Translations under genes and position numbers: made by a program
In this document: piece after piece, positions 22,331 through 34,320 of the stretch
Layout of the letters: each line of letters begins with the position of its first letter
Position numbering within the stretch: position 1 is the stretch's first letter
Assembly: GCA_900708905.1 (NCBI GenBank)
Contig: CAADRB010000096.1
Span: 38,599-102,598 of the forward strand
Direction of reading: 5' to 3'
Source: Hymenolepis diminuta
Taxonomy: Eukaryota; Platyhelminthes; Cestoda; Cyclophyllidea; Hymenolepididae
Length of the DNA stretch: 64,000 nt
Notes under the pieces: generated by a model
The model's input: only the letters and a program-made list of their open reading frames with translations
What the model was told of the DNA's origin: nothing
The model's database searches: none

Positions 22331-25300
22331 TCCAATAAAGTAAAAATTTCAAAAATTTCGTTTTCGTTATTAATTTCTGATCATCACTGGCCAAATATAA
22401 TTCGACATCTTCCAAATTCTCAAATAAGGTCATGAGGTCTTCCTTTAATTTTGGGAGTAATTCCAATCGCAGTTCAACTCAACTCTACTTTACTCAAGTT
22501 CTTCGAAGCAGTTCATCTGAATGATTATGAAGACGCTAACACAAATTGAGACGTGGAGTCCATGATCCGACTGAGCAGTCATTGGTACAACCATGGGCAA
22601 GTGCATGGATTGGCAAGAAACTGCCATCTTCACAATAAAACGAGCCTGCATGTCATCGAATTTGTATGCCATTCATACACCGTCGGTGTTGAAATTTTGT
22701 AACTCATAAATAGATCCCTTCACCACTTTTAATTTGTGATCCCCATAATCATGAAGCTAAAAGCGCTGACAAACACATAACCGACAGAAAGACATTTCCA
22801 TACATTTGAATAACATTAAACGGAATGAAAACATTAACACGCTCAAGCTCCCCATTTCTTCACCTCGTCTCACCTCAGCCCCGTCCCCTCCCGCCCCGCC
22901 CCGCCCGCTCTGTCCCAATTAACCGACCAAGTGACCCAAGTGCATTTGGGTTTCTTCTACCACATCTTTCATTGAAATTTCCTTTTCCTCTCCTTCCCTG
23001 GACTCACTTATTCTTTCACTCTTACTACATCTCGAAATTATTGGTTATGGAAAACGCAGAATAATTACAGTCTTGTCCTTGAATATTGGTGTTCTAACAA
23101 CATCTGTACACCCTGCTCCACTTCCCTATTCCACTCCATCAAATTGGACTTCTCCATTTCCTATGAATTTTGCAATTGTGCCTCTCTTTATCCCTCCTTC
23201 TCCCCCCACTCTGTTAAAACATATTCCGTCATCTCACTTCTTTCGCTTAGTCTACTTTAATCTCGCTGACAATTCGAACTAGAGGGCTCTGGTGGAGGCT
23301 ATTTGTACTTGTCTGCACCCACTTGACTTCCAAGAAGATTATTAAGGCTCAGTGGTATGTTAGGGCAGTGCCATTAACTATTGTCCGCATGAGAAAAGCT
23401 GTCGTCGTGTTGTCAACTGCAGTCTGTCTGGAGTATGACTGTCCGGCCTCTTATATGAATTTTGATGGCGTTTGTTCTTAACTTCCCAAAGACACGCCAG
23501 GCTGAAGTGGTGCCTACTTTGATCTCACTAATATTAACCAAACACTTTTTTCATTTACTCAATGCCTAGTTCTTCCCAAGATTCCCACACGAATTTCTGC
23601 TTCAACTTTTATAGAATTGGAAGGACCAATTTTGCCTTTTCCTATTCTGCAGATAAATGAGCTTCCGACGAAGGAACGAATAAGTCTAGAAGTGGCGACC
23701 ATAATCCAACGATGAAGTCCTGTTTTGGATCCCTTCATTCACCGTCCGCGATGAAATTTCCCTTAGTCTCTAAAAGAGAGGAGTAGAGAGAGAAAGTGAG
23801 AGAGCGAATTGCTGTGTTCTCAAGCTAAAAGCGTTAATTGCCGCCTCAGAATTATTCAAGGGGAAACAATTTAGTGTAAAGATCCTAACTATATTCAAAT
23901 GTTCACAGAATGGATGACGATCCTCTTGCACTGTCAACGGCATCACTGCTCCTCAGTTGAAATAATCAACGAGTGCTTGATTTTACCCACTTCCATTAGA
24001 GGTTATTGTGTCCAGCAACATCACCCTCTTCTCTTCTCCTACATTCCAGGACTTTTGTCACCTTCTAAATATCTCGCATCACACTCTCCACCTAATCTCA
24101 ATGGTCAGGATGAGCAACTTAATGGCAATGAGTAAAGGCAACTTTTCGTGTAATAAGGGAAGGAGAGAGGGGAAATATTCTTAATCCGTTACAGTTTGGG
24201 TCTCGGATGATGCCTCATATTGGTGTGCAAATGTGGGTATGCCATCTCAAAAATCTCCATTCTCAGTGAACAATCCTATCTTTCGGCCCGAAATTAAATG
24301 CAATGGAGACTTATCTGGACACATGTGATACCCGTCTGACTTGGGATCTCGAAACTCTGGAGATCCTACTCAGTTATGCCTTCGAGGCTGCAACATAAGC
24401 GTGTGAGTAGTAATGTTATCACTATGGGGATCGTTGATCATTGGACCCGAGGAAGAGTGATCCACCTTAAAAATTATGTGAATTGTCATGTGCCAAAGTT
24501 CATTTACAACCTCAGTTCTGCCTAAAAGGCGTGTAAAATGTGGAGTGCAATTGTGTTTTGAAGGTGAGGCATTACGCCACCCAAAGACAGAGAAGTCACC
24601 GCCAGTCAATGAAGGAGCTTGTGGCCTGTATTAGCACGAATTTAACCTTGAATTCACCTTCAAATCATTCAATTTTGTTCTCATTCACTAAGTGCATCTA
24701 TTAATAGAGAAATGAAAACTGATAATAAGTGGATGCAAAATATACTCATGAAAGAGCACAAAAGCATTGAATTCGTGTAGGTGGATTCCACGATTATCCT
24801 CAAGTGGATCAACTCATTTGAAAAACCAACTTTCTCTTACATTACTAAGCCACCACTTTTCAAACGTCTATTTGAAGTTAATTTGAATTTGAGAAAGAAA
24901 TTTACTCCCCCCATACGTAGAATTTGTCAGAATAAAATCGGATCGAAAGCAGAGGATGTGGAGAAGGAACGAATTAGATATTCCCCCATAAGAGGCAGCG
25001 AAATCAAACCAGTGTTTGTGGTGCTGTTGATTTAGCTTGATTCACTCTCACTTCCATTTCTCGGCCTTCATAGGTCTAACCACTTGCTCAGTGATTGGGT
25101 CGAGTGCCTTGTACGAGACCAAACAATCACAACGGAGTATTTCTAACTCAGCCTCAACTTATCCATCAAATTAGCAAGGAAAGTATTCAAAAGTGTCTTC
25201 CTCGTTTCACATTCACTCAGACGTTTTATAATTCCTCTTTCACGGGTCCTTGTTCTTTCAGCGTCGTCCATTCTACAAGTCGACCGAGCTGCGTAAGATC

Positions 25301-25787
25301 GAGTCCCAACGTTTGTCCCAGGTGGAAAGAATGGACAACAATGTCGTCTCGGAAATCATAATTCACTCTCAACTATCCTAAATCGAACATTATTTGTGGA
25401 AAGTGGTACCGCTTTTTAATGTAATTATGCGCGAACCACTATTAATTTTAATTTTGGGAAGCATCCTTTGAGTGTCAAATAAATTCGTCCAGTGATTTTG
25501 ATTTTCTTAAACCAAAAGGCCGGTTGGTCAAAACAACGCATTTGCTGAAGGGTGTAACCTGTGGCTCGTATTTTTCGTTGTAAGCAGTCAATCACATTAA
25601 AGAAAGTTCTTTTTGAAATAATTGAAGTTAAATGGAGACAATGCGGCATTCCTCCAGCGAATGATGGGATCTGAGAAAATTTCAGCTTTAAATATTATGA
25701 AATGTATCGACCGAGAATGTACCGGCAATTCAATATTTCCGATTTAACTAACCGGCGCAGCTGATAAAAGGACAAAGCTGTGCCCAA
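22331..25787. other. No intact gene; repeats and Kelch intron traces
   Basis: Includes a GC-rich pyrimidine stretch at 22,850-22,920 (CCCGCCCCGCCCCGCC). The stretch 23,230-23,600 is an inverted match to 35,130-34,800. The minus-strand segment 24,720-24,530 matches the 5' intron of the Kelch copies, and 24,720-24,880 is another 3' segment. A short trace of unit 3 lies near 24,325-24,365 (CDTRLTWDLE, also in the minus frame at 34,050). Open frames here are short and have no recognisable domains. Confidence 0.45.
23230..23600 (+). repeat. Inverted repeat arm 1 (with 34,800-35,130)
   Basis: The reverse complement of 34,800-35,130 matches in order: GTCTACTTTAATCTCGCTGA, GCACCCACTTGACTTCCAAG, GGCCTCTTATATGAATTT and AGACACGCCAGGCTGAA. 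Substitutions and small indels are frequent but alignment is clear. The arms are about 11 kb apart. Confidence 0.75.
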
Positions 25788-26070
25788 CGCATCTGTTCTC
25801 AACTCTCCCAATAAACACAATTTTTTCCAATTCAAATAACGTTGCTTTGTACTGATGTAGCTGGATTGACTAGAAGCCCCTCATAACTTCAAGATGTCCT
25901 TTGGAGTGATCAGCGGGATGGGCTCGAACAATAGAGGTTGGCCATTGGCACAGAAATGCTGCATTTACTTGTCAAGTGAAAGTGAGCAAAAACATTCACT
26001 GTTTCCTCTTCTTTAAAAGTAGCAACTCTTCTACCTCTGAGAAATGGACATTGGGTCAAGGAGCCTCGAC
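25788..26070 (+). repeat. 285-bp direct repeat, copy 2 (with 14,780-15,065)
   Basis: Near-identical partner of 14,780-15,065. Here it joins directly to the 3' part of a BACK exon at about 26,070 (GCCTCGA then CCTTATCACGGATC), while copy 1 continues with GAGCTGAGAG. Confidence 0.85.
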
Positions 26071-28460
26071 CTTATCACGGATCTCTTTGTGGAGGGCATA
26101 GACATTCCCGTTGAATGGAGGTTTGTTTAAATGCCTCTATATGCACATGCATCAGAATGCTCAAATTTTCCTCAAGCCTCTTCATCTCCACAATTACAGC
26201 AAAATCATTTAAAGCAGGAGACTTATCCTGTATTGAACCTCCACTTTTCGGATTAATTCAGATTTCATTTGCAAGTTGAAATGCATCATCTGACATTGGG
26301 ACTGTCAGATAATTTTAAATAAATCGCTTCTCAATATGAAATTTACGAAAAAATGAAACGGGAACGACACCACTTACTGCGCCTCAGACGATGAAGACGC
26401 TGAATTATAGTAGAGCACCACATAAAATCACACAGAGATTTCAGGGAAATTCATGTGTAATAACCACGGGGTCCGTGAATGCACCTGAGTAGTTCGTATT
26501 TCCACTTTAGGTTCATGGAATATTGGAGAGGACATTTCACATAAGTATGTGGACGACATGAGTTCACGTGATGATGCCTCCCTTCCATTTTCTCATCATT
26601 CACATTTTCGACCAATTGCAAGGCCACCTTTGGGTTTATTTGGAGAGGTTTTTGAAAGATATTTTGTCAATTTGTAGGAGGTGGCTCGCAGAGGCACGGA
26701 AGACTGCGAAGAAACAACCGATCGCTTCCTCCTCGATGCCTTCTTCCGCTGAAGTGGAAGGACAATCCTTTGAGTATGTTGGTTAACATTTCAGTGTGTT
26801 TTCATTTTACATAAAACATCCAATTTTGTGTCTTTCTCTTTTTGTGTTGAGAAGTCAGGAAAGACTTGCAACATTTGAGTATATTGAAAAGGTCGCACAG
26901 GTGCGTATTCTCAACCCCGAAAATTCCAAATTGGAGATTAAACTCCAATTACCTGAAATAGAATGCACGAATGTTTTTGCATTTCAAAGTGAGTTCCTCG
27001 AACTGCTTTCCTTTCATAGAATGAGAGAATTGGTGAATAACTTTGTTCTCCGACATTAGACAAATTGGTTTTTGTCGGTGGTTTGGAAATTAAAAATACT
27101 CCTTTCACAAAAAGAGTTGACCTGGTGGATCTCTCGACAGGTCAAGTGTCATCCCTTCCGGATATGATAAACATCATTTCCTCCTCAGTTGGCGTGGGAA
27201 CAGAAAACGAAATTTTTGTCTTTGGCAGGAGTGTATTTTTGGGCTCTTTCCAATTGTTTTGGAATCAACTTTACGAGGCTACTTTAGGAAGGCGAGTTAC
27301 AATTTAATTTTCATTTTCCGTTAGCCATTACGTCACTTAGTGGCCATAAGAGAGTGAAAGGGTTGCTGCTTCCTTCTAGATGGTCGTCTCTGCCACCCAC
27401 GATTGAAGATAGATCGCGGTGTGCTGCCATCAACATTCCCGATTATGGTGTCTTGGTCATCGGTGGACGTGGAAGGGACGGATCACCTCTCCGCTCCACA
27501 GAGTTGCTGACGCGGCTGCCAAATGAAGGAGGAGGTGGAGGAGGCTAGAAGTGGTAATGGCTTCCCTACATTCCAATGAATAAAGAACACGAAGTTCGTC
27601 CTCTTGCAGTTTATTTCCAAAGGAGATACTGGACATGGCAATAGGGGGTCAGTGGATCACCTTATATTTCTCTTGGAATAGAATCAACGGCGACAGTTGG
27701 CAATGAATTATTTGTGGAAAGTTAATGAGTGATTTGATATTTTATATTTTCCTTCTGAATCCATTAAATCATCATTCAAATTTCAATCAGTATTTTCAAG
27801 GTCAACTTAATGTTTTTGTATTTATTCAGTATTATGATACATACAGTTATTATCTCCTCGCTTCTGCTTCATTTTATTTTGTACAGATTCTCGTCTGTTT
27901 GCTCTTTATTCGATTGAACTGGATGGCGATCTAAAAGTAAGTTCGTTGAAGACAGGTTCTTATTCTCTCCTTTCAATCTGGTCGTTTGACATCTTTTCCC
28001 TCTTTCTCCTCTCTCTGCAACAGCTTGCTAAATGGAGAAAAAGGGAATTCGTTCCTCGATCGAGGTTAATGGCGGTTCATTTAAAGTGATGAAATCACCG
28101 AAATGAACGCAATCATCACTTCTTCATGAACAAAGGCCTTTTCTTGAGTGCTCACTTCCCATTAATATCCTGCACGAACATGAAGTATTTGTAAAATAAC
28201 AGATTTGAACTTGAATAAATGTGTGCGGGTGGCAGTTTCAACAAAATATTCGTTCTACTTTTCTTTGCTTTATCTCAAACTGGTCAACAATCTTGGTACG
28301 GAGGAGCAGTTGGTCATTCTTTCCCATTTGATTGGAAAAGAAACACATTTCAGCTCTAATTTGAAGGAATTATGGAAAGTAAATTTCTGGAAACACTTCA
28401 AATAGACTCGAGCTTTCAACTAGAGAAAAGTGGGTTTTTGAATGAATTGGCAGAATTGAC
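26070..28460 (+). pseudogene. Kelch-family copy K14: most complete Kelch half
   Basis: Exon order: BACK end to 26,128 (DLITDLFVEGIDIPVEW); linker 1 from about 26,678 (RRWLAEARKTAKKQ, SSMPSSAEVEGQSFE before GTATGT); linker 2 about 26,893-26,990 (LNPENSKLEIKLQLPE); Kelch exon 1 at 27,060-27,291 (DKLVFVGGLEIKNTPF, VSSLPDMIN, NEIFVFGR, LYEATLG); an 88-nt GC-AG intron; Kelch exon 2 from 27,380 (RWSSLPPTIEDRSRCAAIN, VLVIGGRGRDG, LRSTELLTRLP); then ALYSIELDGDLK near 27,885-27,935 before GTAAGT, and the 3' segment to 28,460. Lesions: TAG and TAA after the poly-Gly run (GGGGGG, near 27,546-27,555) and about 40 nt deleted between two GGAGA words near 27,625. The BTB exons are absent. Confidence 0.75.
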
Positions 28461-28464
28461 CATC

Positions 28465-28570
28465 AGTTCAGTTAGGTCTAGGGAGGATTATTTGGTGAGA
28501 TTAGTTCGGAGGGAGTTCTTACGATGCGATATTCATTCATTTGGTTATTAGAGAGGACACGACGCCGTGT
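28465..28570 (+). repeat. Unit 2, copy d: short fragment
   Basis: Matches 16,643-16,755 (GGTCTAGGGAGGATTATTTG, then GTTATTAGAGAGGACACGAC). Confidence 0.7.
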
Positions 28571-29985
28571 ATTTTACAAAGGCGAGACATACGTCCACAG
28601 TCAGTGAGTGATTTGGGAAGATGACGAAGTGATAAAGTGGAAGAGTTGGGCTGAATTATTTTGTGATAAAATTTCCGCTCCAGTTTGAAGACCGAATGCA
28701 TGTCGACGTTCGTGGAGGAAAACGTGGATGAAATGCGTATTAGTAATGAATCTCATGGTCCTTTTGTCGTTGAGTAAATTTGTTTCATTCACCAAAAGTC
28801 AAAGTTTAAGCGTCACCCTTTTTGAGAATTTGAATTAATTATCAATTTTACGATTCACTTCTTACTTGGTGAAGTGCTTTCAACTTTGAGCTCTACAGTC
28901 ACTACTGAAACAATTTCAGTAAAATTGCACGCTTCTTCATTAAAGGATTATCGTCTGGTAGTTTGCCGTCTTCGTCGTAACTTGACTCGGTGTATCTGGC
29001 AACTGTAAGTTTTCTCTGATCACCTTAATAGTGCACAGTCTTCGCTTGTCCCGCCTTCCTAAGTGACTCAAACGAATCTCTCCAACTGACACACACTCGA
29101 ACACTCACGCTCGTCATTTTATTTGCTCAAACCTTTCACTCACATCTCTTCTTCTCTCCTTCTCTCTCTTGGTCTACTCTGTCCAACACAACTCTTCGTG
29201 CTCTCCTCTTGCAACTCTCGTTTGCTCCTGATTGCTGCTACCTTTAGTCCCAGCTTCTGGTTCTGGTTCATTTATTCCTACCATTTACCATTTGAAGCTG
29301 TAAAACTTGCAAATGGGTGACATCTTATTCCTTCATAAGGATCATTGAGGTGCCTTATTTTAACAAGAACGATTGAGCATCACTTAAAGGTTGTTGAGAA
29401 TAAAATTGCTCTTTCAGGCTTGAAGAATGTCATTCTCAAAAGAGGGCAAATATATTTTGTGATTTAGTCTAAAGACAGAGCGGCAGCTTTATGACCAGTC
29501 AATTGAAATCAAGTCCGAATGGCAGAGTGCAACTTAAAGTGGAGGCGATTAAGTTGAAGGAGTGCATGAAAGTCGGATCGAAGTGAGATTGGAGGTAGAA
29601 AGGTGGATGGAATCAATAAGCAGTTTGTTTGGTCTATGGCAAGGAAAATGATATGACTCTGACATTTGAGATCGTCTTTTTCCATGTGATTCACTGGGAG
29701 CAGAAGTGAATGGGCAACCTAATGCTAATTCATCTGTGTTGTTTCTTATTTCAGTAATAGAAAGCGGAGATGCCACGGTAGTACAGAGACACTGCCAAGA
29801 GTACTGGGAATCTTTTAGAAAGTCTAAGTACCACCCCGTTGACTCGCAAGTAACTGCTTCATCGATCTGCGAGTAGAAAATATTGCATACCATCATGGAG
29901 AGAATGAACCCGATAGGTTGGAACAGAAGCTAGGGAATCGTTTGGTATCGGACTCTCAAAAAGTTTATCTTTTCGAGAAATTAAT
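28571..29985. other. No intact gene
   Basis: Contains a segment also found near 35,141-35,175 (CTCGAACACTCACGCTCGTC), pyrimidine-rich tracts at 29,130-29,200, and the inverted duplicate of 1,055-1,250 at 29,510-29,700. Open frames in the pyrimidine-rich part are composition artefacts. Confidence 0.4.
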
Positions 29986-29989
29986 GTAT

Positions 29990-30540
29990 CTGCCACACAT
30001 CCTGAATCAGGAGCCACTTCCAAGAGTGAGGGAAGTCTGGTAAGCAGCCAGCACAACAAAAAACGAAGTTCTGATTGGGGTGTGTGCACCTTTGGTGGCG
30101 ATGAACTGGGAGATGTTTAGGACATCTCGACTGTTCCAGATAAAAGGCCAGATGAGCCTCCTTCAATGTCCTCGGATGGCACAGGAGTAAGCAACATCAA
30201 AAGTGGAGGGACTTTTATCGTGGAGGAAGGTATCGAGAGAAGATAAAGTACGAAGAGCTTGCACTACTGCATTCAGAGACATGGTTTCACTTCCGAGAAT
30301 TCAAGATACGTCCGACCTTATCATCGATCTCTTTGTGAAGGGCATAAACACAACCATAGAATGGAGGTTTGTTTAACGGCCTCAAAAAATTACTTCATTT
30401 CAAATCAGGATGAGCAATTTAGTGGAAAATAATTAATCGATTTGCAAAAGGTGGCTTGCAGAGGAGTTGAAATCTGATTTGGACCTAGAAATCAAATGTT
30501 AAATTTTGCATTTTTCACTTTTGTGTGAAGAGGTCGGAAA
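29990..30540 (+). pseudogene. Kelch-family copy K15: whole BACK exon, decayed
   Basis: The BACK exon spans about 30,010-30,366. Parts recognised include EVW then a stop (GTCTGGTAAGC for VWSA), VLIGVCAPLVAMNWEMFRTSRLF, CPRMAQE, and the end EWR before GTTTGT. Part of linker 1 is seen near 30,450 (GGTGGCTTGCAGAGG). It is followed by an inverted piece of the Kelch 3' segment (30,545-30,720) that matches the reverse complement of 28,080-28,190. Confidence 0.6.
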
Positions 30541-31309
30541 TGACTTCATGTTCGTGGAAGATATTAACAGGAAGTGAGCACTCAAGTAAAGGCCTTTGTT
30601 CATGAAGAAGTGATGGTTGCGTTCATATCGGTGATTCCATCATTTTAATTGAACCGTCATCAATATACTCAAATGTTGCAAGTCTTTCCTGACTTTTCAA
30701 CACAAAAAGAGAAAGACACAGAATTTAACGTTTAACGTAAAATGAAAACAAACTGAAACGTGAGCCAACCTAATCAGAAGAATCTCCTTTCGCTTCAGTG
30801 AAAGAAGAAGGTGAAGGATGAATCCCTTCTTCTCCGAAATATTTATCCTGCGTCATCCCTAATCATCACCAAATTTGATTATCTCGTCCCTATAGCAATG
30901 TCTGTAAACTTTTAACCTTTCCTTTGACCCAAGCATTCTATAGACAAACATCGTGTGTCCTCAGCTGGCCTATTTCTCATCGATCGAAAAAGGTAAGCAT
31001 ACCTCGCACGAAAGTAGCAGACACCGCATGGTCGGCCTTGATATTAGCCAGTCTTGTCTGCACTAGCCCTTCCTTTTCTTACAATCGTCCCGACCAATTA
31101 AAGCACGCATACGATTATATCCTTATGCGTGTCCTCACCCAAAGTGTCGATGATAAATAGCCTTCCATTAGACACACACAGGGGACCCTACCTCGTCAAA
31201 CGCATCTCCCGTTGCTCAATCCTTCTCCTCCAATTCCCTATTTTCCCTTGAGACTCTGTACTGAGCTTTGTTCAATACGACCTGGTCTACGCAATCCTTC
31301 TGTTCCTTT

Positions 31310-32740
31310 TCTTTCATTTACTGTTAGCCATCAGCCGCCACAAAGGCATCGAGGAGGAAGTGATCGGCTGGTGCTTCGTAGTCTTCCATCCCTTTGCGAG
31401 GCACCTCCTACAAATCAACAATATACCTTCCACAAACTTGTCTAAATAAACCTAATGTTGGCCTAGTAACTGGACGAATATGCGAATAAGGTGAAAATGG
31501 AGGGAAGGCATCATCGGGTGACACCATGTCATCCACATACTTATATGAAATGTCCACTTTAATATTCCATTAACCTAAAGTGGGAATACGAGCTACTCAG
31601 ATGCATTTACGGTCCAGGCGGTGATTGCGCACGTACTTCTCTGAAATCTTTGGGTGATTTTATGTCGTGCTCAACCATAATTCAATGTCTTAATCGTTTG
31701 AGGCGCCGTGAGCGGTGTCATTCCTGGTGCACATTTCTGTAAAATTCACATACAGAAAAGATTTGCTTAAAATTATCTTACAGTCTTAATGTTAAATGAA
31801 TGCTGTCCGAAAATTCGTGGTTCAATTCAGGTTGAGTCTCTTGTTTAAAGGATAAATCGATTAACCACAATTTTAGGATATTGATGCACGTGTTTATAGA
31901 GACAATTGAACAAACCTCCATTCCACGGGAATGTCTATGCACTCCACGAAGAGATCCGTGATAAGGTCGGGCGTATCTTGAATTCCCAGAAGTGAGACCA
32001 TGTCTCTGAATGCAATAGTGCCAGATGTTCGTACCTCATCATCTGTCGACGCATTCTTCCACATTACTAATGCCTTCACTTTCGATGTCGCCGACTCCTG
32101 TGACATCCGAGGACAACCAAGGAGGCTCATCATGCCTTTTATCTCCGTAGTCACAAGGTAGAGTCGAGATGTCATAAACATGTCCCATTTGCTCGCCACC
32201 ATAGGTGCACACACCCCAATCAGAACTCTTTGTCGCGTTGGCTACTGACCAGACTTCACTCACATTTGTCTCCTCAATCCTACAATATTTCAAGGATCAT
32301 ATTGTATCATCTCAACAACACCGAAATTTTCGGCGATTTCAATTCACCACTCACCTGGGACACAAATACTGTGTGCACACATACACGAGGGCTTTATTTT
32401 GGAGGTTGTGTGCCAGATGATATAATCAAATGGTTACTTCCGGTGATATATTTTCAACGCCCCCGTAAGCATAGTAAACAGCAGTGTTAACTACTCTATC
32501 AAAAGCATAAAGTTCGGGAAATTTTGATCAAATCACTCATGGGGAAACCTCGACAATTGGACGTGGCCAACGTCATTGCCACTCAGATGTTTCCCGAATA
32601 CAGGGAAGGAGGCTGAAAGCACAATGTGGTGTGCACCCACCTCTTCACTTTCCGTATTCTAATTGGGGGAGATTGAATTTCTACAATTTGCTTATTCACA
32701 TTAATGAAAATGTCGAGGAGTTCTCGCCGAACGCTAATTC
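31310..32740 (-). pseudogene. Kelch-family copy K16: BTB, BACK and linker
   Basis: Minus strand: first BTB exon near 32,740-32,695; second BTB exon ending at about 32,352 (VVNTAVYYAYGGVENISPE, a stop, then AHNLQNKALVYVC); BACK exon 32,279-31,916, 364 nt; linker 1 near 31,425-31,345 (RRCLAKGWKT). The BACK exon has good GT/AG borders and a long open part (PMVASKWDMFMTSRLYL, MMSLLGCPRMSQE, TIAFRDMVSLLGIQDT, DIPVEW). A net one-base loss near 32,228 (GCGACAAAGAGTTC) shifts the frame after VSEVWSVANATK. It is the best template for the family's BTB and BACK half. Confidence 0.72.
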
Positions 32741-32869
32741 CACGAAAACGTGAAAAAGCTTATTAAATGTAGCAATATCCCATTGCAAGAGGAATTCTCC
32801 TTCGAACAGTACGTTAACCCTTTGACAATCTAACTTCTGTACTGCTGCATTGAGCATTTTACCTTCGCA

Positions 32870-33400
32870 CTCCCATCAAGTAAACATCTCAGGTAGGGAA
32901 ATTGGGACGAGGAAGGACATATTGGTAGAGGAATCGAAAGGGAATTAAGAAAAGGGCAGAACTTCTGACTTCGTTCAGAGTTTGAAGTATTAACTGAACA
33001 TTTGGTAGACTTGCCGGAAAGGGTCAAAAGCCAATCTTAACAAGTGTGCGATGGATTTACAACGGTGGAGATCTGGGTCCGTCATCCCTCCAAATAAATG
33101 ACCACGTGATTAATGGAGTGAATGATTTCATATGCCTTGGTCCTCCAGTGAATTACAAAGGTTTAGAAGAGGGAGCTGTGAAACTGGATATTATAAATCC
33201 CAAAGGACGGTTATTGAAACTTACACCTATTCTAAGATAGAAGGTGTTATCGATTCGAACTCGAGCAGATTAGTACAAAGGGAAAATTTATTGAACCAGT
33301 CCATTTCTAATGTTCACCGACAGTTGTCTATCGTGAGGTGGGAGACAGCCGATGAAGGGCTGTTGAGAACACTGTTCGAAGAACGGTGAATGAACAACGA
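32870..33400 (+). repeat. Unit 2, copy e: central part
   Basis: Matches copy a at 16,855-17,200. The open stretch 33,046-33,240 reads GGDLGPSSLQINDHV, NGVNDFICLGPPVNY, LEEGAVKLDI and LLKLTPIL before TAG. It shares most residues with copy a, and the TAG is at the same place in three copies. It is followed by GTTCTCAACAG-like and CCGATGAAGG sequence to 33,400. Confidence 0.6.
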
Positions 33401-33599
33401 CCATTTCGAGGATGCCGATTTTCTATAAATAAATAAATAAGAACATTAACATTTGACTTTCATTCACTTTAAGGACGTTGCCATTTCAGCGCCTTTGACT
33501 GTATGACTTTGGCGGTGGATTTTTGGATTAGTGGAGATTTTTAATACCTTTACAAAACAGCTTGTACTTGCCTGATTCACCATAATTCAACATTAAATA

Positions 33600-34320
33600 T
33601 TTCTCATGATTACTTAATATGAGCTCCCTAAGAGAGAGTGGAAATCATAAAAGGGCACATGAAGGGAGCAGTTTTGCTGTAATTCAGAATGTTGTGAAGG
33701 CATCCCTCTTTGCTCTTTCCAAAGAAGCATCGATCTTAGGGAATGGCAAAAGTGGAAATGGAGTAAGGAAGATGGCGAATCAACGCTCTTCTAGCTTGCA
33801 ATATTTCCTCATTGAAAGAATGTTTGTTTTGGCAAGAAAGAAAAAAACAAATTGCATTTCCGATCAAAATCAACTCCCAAATGTTAACTTGAAAGGGTGA
33901 AAGTCGATTCATTTGGCCATTCGATCAAATATCTGATGTAGTCCAGAAGTATTAGCTACTGATCCAGGACGTGTGGCAGGTACACCTCTAGTACCATAAT
34001 CAACCTTCTTCTCGAGATCCCAAGTCAGACGGGCATTACAATCAAGTTCCAGATGATGTTTGACGAAATCGAAAACTTGCAGTTTTCTTTTCCGCCGAAA
34101 TGCCAACGTGAATTTGTTGGAGCTCAGTCATGCGAGATAGAGCATTCCTTAATGGGCAAAATTTGTCGGGGGCACAGTGTGACCTGCTCTCTAATTCATC
34201 GCTGCGTTGTTGTCATTCACTACCGTCAATTTTTTCACCACATGAATAATTTGCATTTGAAACAGCAGTGGATTTGATAATTCTGGAGCTCGGTTGAAGG
34301 GGCGATCTCCTGATTCTCGA
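33600..34320. pseudogene. Unit 3: repeated fragment of unknown gene
   Basis: A minus-strand open frame 34,106-33,909 reads KRKLQVFDFVKHHLELDC, ARLTWDLEKKVDYGTRG and NTSGLHQIFDRMAK. Related pieces occur at about 3,920-3,870 (-, LEYVNYGTGDPP), 13,515-13,470 (-), 24,325-24,365 (+, CDTRLTWDLE) and 35,965-36,010 (+, ESGADTSGALQIYGRM). The plus strand 33,725-33,795 matches 13,268-13,325. Preservation of a reading frame in scattered copies suggests a former coding exon. I do not recognise it. The segment 34,240-34,310 is inversely related to 10,663-10,720. Confidence 0.4.

Noticed and set aside
22825..23282. Proline-rich frames over a GC-rich tract
   Set aside because: They arise from simple pyrimidine composition, and the downstream part belongs to an inverted repeat.
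29123..29320. 65-codon hydrophobic frame that looks like a membrane protein
   Set aside because: It is produced by a CT-rich tract. The same kind of tract recurs near 35,400 without an open frame.
30924..31310. Possible retroelement insertion within K16
   Set aside because: No protein motif could be read with confidence, and flanking duplications were not seen.
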